32,572 bases of DNA from Legionellales bacterium (lineage in GTDB: Bacteria > Pseudomonadota > Gammaproteobacteria > Berkiellales > Berkiellaceae). The notes below the pieces were generated by a model, which was not told the origin of the DNA, made no database searches, and worked only from the letters and a program-made list of their open reading frames with translations. Below, piece by piece: positions 26,629 to 32,572 of this stretch. The stretch's first letter is position 1. Every line of letters begins with the position of its first letter. Both the position numbers and the translations under genes were made by a program. The DNA lies in assembly GCA_947475765.1 (NCBI GenBank), contig CANJMM010000020.1, positions 1 through 32,572 of the forward strand. Reading direction: 5' to 3'.

Positions 26629-28080
26629 TTAATTTTCAGCTTTAAGATGCCTGTTGGCAACCGCCTCTAAATACACAGTCTCATCCCCGGTGATATATTC
26701 GCCATTAAATACCGAAGCATCATAATGGGTGATATCTGGATTGCCTTCTTGCGCTGCATTCAATAAATCTTCTAAATCTAAGTAAATTAAATCATCAGCG
26801 CCAATATATTCGGCAATTTTATCCACGGGGCCTTTATTCGCAATTAAATCGGCTTTATTGGGCATGTCAATGCCATAAATATTAGGGTATTTTACGGGCG
26901 CAGAAGTTGAGGCAAAATACACTTTATTGGCCCCTACTTCTTTTACCATTTTGATGATTTCTTTGCTGGTCGTGCCGCGAACAATGGAATCATCGACCAG
27001 TAAAATATTTTTGCCTTTAAATTCGAGTTCCATTGGGTTTAATTTTTGACGAACCGATTTTTTACGAAATTGTTGCCCGGGCATGATAAATGTTCGGCCA
27101 ATATAGCGATTTTTAACAAAGCCTTCTCTGAATTTGACTTTGATGGCCGCCGCTAATTCTAAGGCTGAGCTTCTAGACGTTTCAGGAATAGGAATAACCA
27201 CGTCGATTTGATGATTGGGCCATTGGCTTAATATTTTTTTGCCCAATCGTTTGCCTATATTTAACCTAAGCTTATAAACCGATATTTTATCCATAATAGA
27301 ATCGGGGCGCGCAAAATACACATACTCAAATAAACACGGCGTATGTTTGGCCTTCACGATAATTTGATGATGTGAAAACTGCCCATCGAGTGAAATAAAT
27401 ATCGCCTCCCCGGCCTGAACATCTCTCACAATACTAAACCCTAAAGAAGTCAGCGCCACGCTTTCAGAGGCCACCATCCATTCCCCGGTTTCGACTTTCT
27501 GGCCAATAATCAGCGGCCGAATCCCATTGGGATCTCTAAAAGCCACCAAGCCATACCCTGCTATCATCGCTACCACGGCATAGGCACCACGACAACGTTG
27601 ATACACGCCAGAAACTGCGGTAAAAAAATCTTGTGCTTTGGGATCGCGTTTTTTTAATTTTTGTAATTCATGGGCAAAAATATTCAAAATAATTTCAGAA
27701 TCTGAATCGGTGTTTAAATGCCGTAAATCTTCTACGCATAATTCAGTTTTTAACGCTTCTGCATTCGTTAAGTTGCCATTGTGCACCAAAGCTATACCAT
27801 AAGGGGAATTCACAAATAAAGGCTGCGCTTCATTTTCTGAGTAACTGCCCTGAGTAGGATAACGCACATGGCCTATGCCCATATTGCCTTTAAGCCTTAG
27901 CATATGCCTTGTATCGAATACATCTCGAACTAAGCCTAAGGCTTTTCTAAGATACATTCGCCCTTTGTCATCTGTCATGATGCCGGCAGCATCTTGGCCT
28001 CGATGTTGTAAAGCCGTTAAGCTGTCGTATAAGATTTGATTAACTAGGCTTTTCGAGACAATACCTACTACACCACACAT
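26629..28080 (-). CDS. purF: Amidophosphoribosyltransferase
   Basis: This 483-residue enzyme makes phosphoribosylamine from PRPP and glutamine, the first committed step of purine synthesis. The start is set at the ATG at 28080 because the glutaminase nucleophile must be C2 of the mature enzyme (MCGVVGIVS) and TAGGA lies upstream. An open extension to 28230 runs into cvpA and is not coding. The PRPP-binding motif LLVDDSIVRGTTSKE is intact. It sits downstream of cvpA, as in many gammaproteobacteria. Confidence 0.96.
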   Translation of the reverse strand: MCGVVGIVSKSLVNQILYDSLTALQHRGQDAAGIMTDDKGRMYLRKALGLVRDVFDTRHMLRLKGNMGIGHVRYPTQGSYSENEAQPLFVNSPYGIALVHNGNLTNAEALKTELCVEDLRHLNTDSDSEIILNIFAHELQKLKKRDPKAQDFFTAVSGVYQRCRGAYAVVAMIAGYGLVAFRDPNGIRPLIIGQKVETGEWMVASESVALTSLGFSIVRDVQAGEAIFISLDGQFSHHQIIVKAKHTPCLFEYVYFARPDSIMDKISVYKLRLNIGKRLGKKILSQWPNHQIDVVIPIPETSRSSALELAAAIKVKFREGFVKNRYIGRTFIMPGQQFRKKSVRQKLNPMELEFKGKNILLVDDSIVRGTTSKEIIKMVKEVGANKVYFASTSAPVKYPNIYGIDMPNKADLIANKGPVDKIAEYIGADDLIYLDLEDLLNAAQEGNPDITHYDASVFNGEYITGDETVYLEAVANRHLKAEN

Positions 28081-28109
28081 GATGAGATTTCCTACCTGAT
28101 TTTTAAATG

Positions 28110-28631
28110 CTAATTTTTGGCTGTTTTGGGTTTTTGATGATAAGGCCCACTCAGCGCTTCGGGCACATACGATTTTAACACATGAGCAGAAAATTCGAGT
28201 GGTTTTATTAAAGCAGATTGTTGCCACCAAAGTGCTTTAGGCAATTCTGTGAGGCTACCTAATAAGATTAACAAACTTAAAAATAACCCTGCTTTAAAAA
28301 AGCCAAATACCATGCCTAATGCCCTATCGGCTAAACTAAAAGGCGTTTTACGTACTATGCTGGTAATCAGAAAATTGAAAATTGCCCCCAAAAATACAGT
28401 GGGCACAAAAATAACCAAAAAAGCCACGGCCACGCGCACTAACTCTATTTTGGTAAAAGTCATGATAGGCGATAAATCTGCGCAATAAATAATGGCAAGC
28501 CAAATGCCCAGTGTCCAGCTTAAAAGAGAAATCAGCTCTTTTACAAAACCTCTGATAAAGCTTAAGCCTACAGACAAGGCAATGATGCTGCTAATAATTA
28601 AATCGGCTTTTAGGGCCCCTGACATAGCCAT
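28110..28631 (-). CDS. cvpA: Colicin V production family membrane protein
   Basis: This 173-residue inner-membrane protein has about four hydrophobic segments (near 10-28, 33-50, 62-85 and 103-125). The GFVKELISLLSWTLG segment and the later DRALGMVFGFFKAGL block are typical of CvpA. Its biochemical role is not established; in E. coli it affects colicin V production and envelope stress. It is placed between dedD and purF, the conserved order, with 2 nt to dedD and 29 nt to purF. Confidence 0.9.
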   Translation of the reverse strand: MAMSGALKADLIISSIIALSVGLSFIRGFVKELISLLSWTLGIWLAIIYCADLSPIMTFTKIELVRVAVAFLVIFVPTVFLGAIFNFLITSIVRKTPFSLADRALGMVFGFFKAGLFLSLLILLGSLTELPKALWWQQSALIKPLEFSAHVLKSYVPEALSGPYHQKPKTAKN

Positions 28632-28633
28632 AT

Positions 28634-29116
28634 TTACTCTAGCACCATATTTGGATGATAGATTTTAAGTTCAGTGGCTATTTTGTCTTTTTTCAGTTGC
28701 TGCATGATATTCATTGCGGCTTGTTTTTGTAACTTAGGACCCACTAATACCCAATATTGCGTTAAGGCAGATTCAGGCTCAAAATTAGCCTCAGTTTTTA
28801 GATAAGCCGGTAAATTTTTAGCCTGTAGCTTTTTTACCCATGCTTCCGCTTCTTGAAGGGTATCATAAGCACCTACGCTCACCACCCACATGTTATCTTT
28901 GCCTTCTTGAGCCTGAGCCTGAGCCTGAAACTGAGGCTGAGGCTGAGTGGGAGGCGACAATGGAGGTTGCTCGGGCCAAACAGGAGAAGCCGGTATGTCG
29001 CTTGTGGCTTCCCCTAATCGTATCTGGCCATTTAATAATACATACGGAATAAATATGCCCACTAAAGAAAGCATGATCGCCGCGCCAAATAAAATTTCTT
29101 TGGTTTTTCGTTCCAT
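28634..29116 (-). CDS. dedD: SPOR-domain protein, DedD-like
   Basis: This 160-residue protein has one N-terminal membrane helix (about 10-28), a proline/glutamine-rich linker and a C-terminal SPOR domain (about 76-155: WVVSVGAYDTLQEAEAWVKKL...). SPOR domains bind denuded peptidoglycan at the division septum. The linker contains a QAQAQAQ repeat encoded by GAGCCT/GAGGCT hexamers (28908-28947). Position between folC and cvpA supports the name dedD; the sequence alone supports only SPOR protein. Its start codon directly follows the folC stop codon on the minus strand. Confidence 0.85.
   Translation of the reverse strand: MERKTKEILFGAAIMLSLVGIFIPYVLLNGQIRLGEATSDIPASPVWPEQPPLSPPTQPQPQFQAQAQAQEGKDNMWVVSVGAYDTLQEAEAWVKKLQAKNLPAYLKTEANFEPESALTQYWVLVGPKLQKQAAMNIMQQLKKDKIATELKIYHPNMVLE
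28908..28947. repeat. GAGCCT/GAGGCT hexamer repeat inside dedD
   Basis: Three GAGCCT and three GAGGCT-like units in frame encode the PQPQFQAQAQAQ linker between the membrane helix and SPOR domain of DedD. Length changes here would only alter the reach of the domain. Confidence 0.8.
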
Positions 29117-30442
29117 TTAAGCTACCCCTCCTACTACTACACCTTGTTGCTGAATAAAAGCCAATGCTGCATGAGCCGCTTCAAAAGATCCAAATACCAA
29201 GACCCTATCACTTGAATTTGCTTGATGATAGGCCTGAATTAAAGCCTGTTCAAAATGCTCAAATACTGAACACTGCCTTACTTTACCTACTAAATAATTT
29301 GTGACTACGCTATCTAGCACTTGCTTTAAGGCCGAACGTGGATGATTTAATGGACCCACATACCAGTGACTTGCTTGTTGCTGCTCAGTCGACTGATGAG
29401 TTAAGGCTTCTAAAATAATTTGATCTAGATCTTTATCAGCAAAACTGCACCAAATAATATGCGTGATGCTATCTTGAGCACAAGGCAATTGATTCAAATT
29501 TTTAAATAACCAGCTTACCGCATGGCTATTATGCGCCACGTCTATAATCCATTTTACTTGATTTAAAATTAACCCTTGAAATCGGCCCTTAAATAAATAG
29601 CCTAAATTTTGCTCATGATCAGAAAAATTATGCAAGAGCCTTTGAATTTTTTCTGGGCTAAGATCAGGCAATTTGGGTTCAAGTAACTTTAAGGCTTGTA
29701 TGGCCAATTGCACACTTTCTGGAAAAAGCTGGCTTAAGCCGCTTTTGGCTAATACCTCATCTTTAAAATCTATGCCTCTTAGATATACTTTGGCTTGCTT
29801 ACTTTGCGCTATGTTTAAAATAGCCTGAATATTGGCCCCTTCGCCTAAAATAACGGGCTTATTTTCACGAATAATACCGGCTTTTTCTGTGGCAATTTTT
29901 TCTAAAGTATTGCCTAAATACGCGACATGATCCCATCCAATATTGGTAATAATGCTGATATCGGGATCTATAATATTTACCGCATCTAATCTGCCGCCTA
30001 AACCAATTTCTAAAATTAAGACATCGAGTGGCTCTGCCTTAAAAATAAGCAATGCCGCCAAAGTAATAAATTCAAAATAAGTCAAACTCTGATTTAAGTT
30101 GACTCGTGCTTGCTCAACCAACACAAAAGCCTGCATTAAGGCTGCATCAGAAACCGGCTCTAAATTTAAGGCGATGCGTTCAGAAAAATGCATTAAATGT
30201 GGCGAAGTATAAGCGCCTACGGTATAGCCCAATTGCTTTAATAAATACGCTAAGGTTTTAAGCGTTGTGCCTTTACCGTTGGTCCCAGCAACTGTGACTA
30301 TCAGGGGGGTTTTTGTTGCGCTTGAACTTGAACTTATTAAGCCAAGTGCCTTTGCAACGGCTTGTACACGAGCCAAGCCCATATCGATAGAAACAGGATG
30401 TATAGACTCAATATAGGCTAGCCAACTATCGAGGCAGTGCAT
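29117..30442 (-). CDS. folC: Bifunctional folylpolyglutamate / dihydrofolate synthase
   Basis: This 441-residue ATP-dependent ligase of the Mur ligase family adds glutamate to folates. The P-loop is GTNGKGTT (53-60), followed by [13 protein letters not shown] and the [14 protein letters not shown] block. Length is close to E. coli FolC (422). The start codon lies inside the end of accD (17-nt overlap), just downstream of the accD hexamer repeat, and has no good Shine-Dalgarno sequence, so translation is probably coupled to accD. A serine run ([11 protein letters not shown], 36-46) precedes the P-loop. Confidence 0.94.
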   Translation of the reverse strand: MHCLDSWLAYIESIHPVSIDMGLARVQAVAKALGLISSSSSATKTPLIVTVAGTNGKGTTLKTLAYLLKQLGYTVGAYTSPHLMHFSERIALNLEPVSDAALMQAFVLVEQARVNLNQSLTYFEFITLAALLIFKAEPLDVLILEIGLGGRLDAVNIIDPDISIITNIGWDHVAYLGNTLEKIATEKAGIIRENKPVILGEGANIQAILNIAQSKQAKVYLRGIDFKDEVLAKSGLSQLFPESVQLAIQALKLLEPKLPDLSPEKIQRLLHNFSDHEQNLGYLFKGRFQGLILNQVKWIIDVAHNSHAVSWLFKNLNQLPCAQDSITHIIWCSFADKDLDQIILEALTHQSTEQQQASHWYVGPLNHPRSALKQVLDSVVTNYLVGKVRQCSVFEHFEQALIQAYHQANSSDRVLVFGSFEAAHAALAFIQQQGVVVGGVA

Positions 30443-31355
30443 CGGGTATACTCAGATCTAGATCTGAATCTAGATCTAAATCTAGATCAATATTTTGATG
30501 CGTGAACTTAGCGATTAGGCTTGAAACAGTGGATCTGATTTGACGCCTGTCTGCTATCATATCAATGGCGCCATGATCTAATAAAAACTCACTGCGCTGA
30601 AAGCCTTCTGGCAAAGTTTGACGTACGGTTTGTTCTATGACTCTTGGCCCAGCAAAACCAATTAAGGCATTGGGTTCAGCAATAATCACATCGCCCAACA
30701 TGGCCAAACTGGCTGACACACCGCCCATACAGGGATCGACCAATACGCTAATATAAGGCAAGGCTGCTTGACCCAATTTTTGTAAAGCCGCACTGGTTTT
30801 AGACATTTGCATGAGCGAGACCAAAGATTCTTGCATACGTGCGCCACCACTAGAAGCAAAACACACGAAGGCACATTTTTGCTTAATAGCCGTTTCCACC
30901 GCTAAAACAAAACGCTTACCCACGATGGCCCCCATAGAGCCCCCAATAAAACTAAATTCAAAGGCACATGCCACAACAGGCATGCCATATAAGCGGCCCT
31001 GCATGGCGACCAAGGCATCTTTTTCGCCAGTGGCTCTTTGCGCTGCAATTAACCTGTCTTTGTATTTTTTGGTGTCTTTAAATTTTAAACTGTCGCGAGG
31101 GAAAAATTCTGCGCCCAGCTCTTGTGGATAATGCAAAGGCCCCGCATCTAAAAAAGCCATTAAACGCGCACGTGCGCTTATTCGCATATGATGTTGGCAT
31201 TTAGGGCAAACTTCGAGATTTTTTTCTAATTCGGCTTTAAATAAAACCGCCTGGCAAGCGGTGCACTTACTCCAAAGGCCTTCTGGTATAGACGATTTTT
31301 TTTTGTCGTGGCTTACCCGAATAGGGGAAGGCAGTAATTTTTGAAACCAACTCAT
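30426..31355 (-). CDS. accD: Acetyl-CoA carboxylase carboxyltransferase beta subunit
   Basis: This 309-residue subunit forms, with AccA, the carboxyltransferase that makes malonyl-CoA for fatty-acid synthesis. The zinc ribbon has C31, C34, C50 and C53. The crotonase-like core includes [10 protein letters not shown] and [12 protein letters not shown]. The normal protein ends soon after the SLIAKFTHQ region. Here a [12 protein letters not shown] tail from the hexamer repeat at 30454-30488 and a short SIPDALPR end follow and overlap folC. It is 66 nt downstream of truA. AccA is not in this window. Confidence 0.96.
   Translation of the reverse strand: MSWFQKLLPSPIRVSHDKKKSSIPEGLWSKCTACQAVLFKAELEKNLEVCPKCQHHMRISARARLMAFLDAGPLHYPQELGAEFFPRDSLKFKDTKKYKDRLIAAQRATGEKDALVAMQGRLYGMPVVACAFEFSFIGGSMGAIVGKRFVLAVETAIKQKCAFVCFASSGGARMQESLVSLMQMSKTSAALQKLGQAALPYISVLVDPCMGGVSASLAMLGDVIIAEPNALIGFAGPRVIEQTVRQTLPEGFQRSEFLLDHGAIDMIADRRQIRSTVSSLIAKFTHQNIDLDLDLDSDLDLSIPDALPR
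30454..30488. repeat. AGATCT hexamer repeat at the accD 3' end
   Basis: Palindromic AGATCT/TAGATC units (GATCTAGATCTGAATCTAGA...) encode the Asp-Leu tail of AccD and lie directly upstream of the folC start codon. The unit is the same type as in lon and the DUF455 gene. Confidence 0.88.
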
Positions 31356-31421
31356 TATTACCTAACTCATCAAATAAATTATAAAATATAAAAAAGCTAT
31401 TTTACCCTGATTTATACTGAT

Positions 31422-32222
31422 TTAGCTATCTTTGCTTATTAAATAAGCCTCAAATTCAGCTGGGTAACATACTTTTGTTAAATATAAGCCATTTGGCTTT
31501 TCTGTGGCACAGGCAGCTCTTCTGTCTTTTGCGGCTAAAATATCTGCCACCCATTGATACGCGCGCTCAGCAGGAATATTGGCCTTTCCTGTCCCTAAGT
31601 TAATTAACACCCCTGCAATATTTCTGACCATATGATGCAAAAAAGCATTGGCCTCCAGACTGATTATCACCTGTTCTTGCTGCCTTTCTACCCGAATAAA
31701 ATTTAAAGTTCGAACTGGGCTGATTGCCTGACATTCGCTTGCTCTAAAACTGGTAAAATCGTGTGTTCCCACTAAGGCTTGGGCAGCTTCATGCATAATA
31801 GCTTCATTTAATGGCCTACATACCCAAGTAAGATAATCTCGGTATAAACTGGGGCGAATACGATGATTTAAAATTTTATACACATATTGCCGTGCCACGG
31901 CTGAACGCCTGGCATCAAAATGACTGGGCATTTTTGTTACCCCAAGCACCCGAATGCCTTTGGGTAAGTACTGATTGGTGCCCATTATCCAGGCTTTGGG
32001 TTCACGAATTAAGTCTATAGGGGTGTCGAAATGAACAATTTGATGGGTGGCGTGTACGCCTGCATCTGTACGACCAGCGCAAAAAGCCAAAATAGGCGTG
32101 TAAGCCACCTTGCTTAAAGCCTGCTCTAGAGCAGCTTGTATCGTAGGAACACCTTCTTGTTTTTGCCAACCTCTAAAGCCTTTTCCATCATATTCTAAGG
32201 CTATGGCGTATCGTTGTTTCAT
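31422..32222 (-). CDS. truA: tRNA pseudouridine(38-40) synthase
   Basis: This 266-residue enzyme converts uridines 38-40 of the anticodon stem-loop of many tRNAs to pseudouridine. The catalytic aspartate is D53 in AGRTDAGVHATHQIVHFD. The N-terminal YDGKGFRGWQKQ and the C-terminal LEANAFLHHMVRNIAG are family signatures. Length matches E. coli TruA (270). It is the first gene of the truA-accD-folC-dedD-cvpA-purF cluster. Confidence 0.96.
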   Translation of the reverse strand: MKQRYAIALEYDGKGFRGWQKQEGVPTIQAALEQALSKVAYTPILAFCAGRTDAGVHATHQIVHFDTPIDLIREPKAWIMGTNQYLPKGIRVLGVTKMPSHFDARRSAVARQYVYKILNHRIRPSLYRDYLTWVCRPLNEAIMHEAAQALVGTHDFTSFRASECQAISPVRTLNFIRVERQQEQVIISLEANAFLHHMVRNIAGVLINLGTGKANIPAERAYQWVADILAAKDRRAACATEKPNGLYLTKVCYPAEFEAYLISKDS

Positions 32223-32235
32223 GTTGGTAGTTTAT

Positions 32236-32425
32236 CACAGTAACTTTGAAAAACATCCCCCCGTCCCTTTTCGCTGCGCTCAAGGACCGACCCCCTGTCC
32301 AAGGGGGTTTAAAAAACCTTTATTTTTCCAGGTTTTTCTCTTTTAGCCCCCTTTGATAGGGGCCGGCTTGAAAAACATCCCCCCGTCCCTTTTCGCTGCG
32401 CTCAAGGGCCGACCCCCTGTCCAAG
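32236..32425. repeat. C/G-tract dispersed repeat, right copy (one and a half units)
   Basis: Two tandem units with the segment TTGAAAAACATCCCCCCGTC occur (from about 32246 and about 32365). The first unit is colinear with the repeat at 64-180. CACAGTAA-TTTGAAAAA at its left edge also matches 210-227. It fills the space between the truA start and the transposase 3' end and must contain, or abut, the truA promoter. Confidence 0.75.
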
Positions 32426-32572
32426 CTACCCGATGCACGTATCTTTTTTCAGAATTTCCCATGCTTCAAAAATAGTATTAAATCTTTTTAAACCCTTAAA
32501 CATAGTAATTGGTCCAGGTGGGTGAGAGGCACCAGGGTACCAACTCCCTAGTCGAGCAATAATCCATGCAGC
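32426..32572 (-). CDS. IS4-family transposase, C-terminal fragment (runs off the window)
   Basis: The minus strand is open from the window edge for 48 codons to a TAG at 32428-32426. The residues IARLGSWYPGASHPPGPITM and FKGLKRFNTIFEAWEILK resemble the conserved C-terminus of IS4/Tn5-type transposases (RLGG...PPGP...L.RG..R). The catalytic DDE residues lie outside the window, so intactness is unknown. The last eight codons are duplicated, inverted, at 21-44. Confidence 0.65.
   Translation of the reverse strand, partial: AAWIIARLGSWYPGASHPPGPITMFKGLKRFNTIFEAWEILKKDTCIG

Noticed and set aside
28081-28230. 50-codon N-terminal extension of purF
   Set aside because: PurF needs Cys at position 2 after the start; the ATG at 28080 with its ribosome-binding site gives MCGVVG, and the extension runs into cvpA.

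Overview
This window is AT-rich chromosomal DNA, almost entirely housekeeping genes, from a gammaproteobacterium. Two gene orders support this: tig-clpP-clpX-lon-hupB-(tRNA)-ppiD and truA-accD-folC-dedD-cvpA-purF. The low GC content, an ankyrin-repeat protein, decayed insertion-sequence ends and many simple-sequence expansions suggest a host-associated lineage, perhaps Legionellales/Coxiellaceae-like. That placement is an inference from gene content and order; no rRNA is present to settle it.

Layout. (1) 1-290 is a C/G-tract repeat inside 25-bp inverted repeats, with the last codons of an IS4-type transposase. (2) 291-6946 (minus) is a four-gene peptide ABC importer: a lipoprotein-type binding protein, two permeases and a double ATPase. 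(3) 7124-9034 holds fabI and two small secreted-peptide-like genes: a double-glycine-leader peptide and a four-cysteine bufferin-like (DUF2282) precursor. They are separated by a 39-bp-arm palindrome. (4) 9035-18153 (minus) runs tRNA-Pro, Arg, His, Lys, Leu, then tig, clpP, clpX, lon, hupB, tRNA-Val, tRNA-Asp, a terminator and ppiD: a proteostasis block. (5) 18367-20552 (plus) holds folD and an ankyrin-repeat gene. (6) 20663-24197 (minus) holds gltX, cysS and a HEPN/MNT toxin-antitoxin-like pair translationally coupled to cysS. (7) 24568-25829 (plus) holds ppiB and lpxH. (8) 25836-32222 (minus) runs truA, accD, folC, dedD, cvpA, purF and a DUF455 ferritin-like gene. (9) 32223-32572 is the same C/G-tract repeat again and the 3' end of an IS4-family transposase, inverted relative to the left end.

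Three observations stand out. First, short in-frame tandem repeats (often a GATCTA-type hexamer) are inserted in, or appended to, otherwise conserved enzymes: Lon, AccD, GluRS, CysRS, the DUF455 protein, DedD and the peptide-binding protein. Second, the hupB reading frame ends inside the tRNA-Val gene with no terminator between them, so RNase P cleavage of a joint transcript would remove the hupB stop codon. Third, two unrelated-looking small exported-peptide genes lie back to back, without any maturation or export genes in view.
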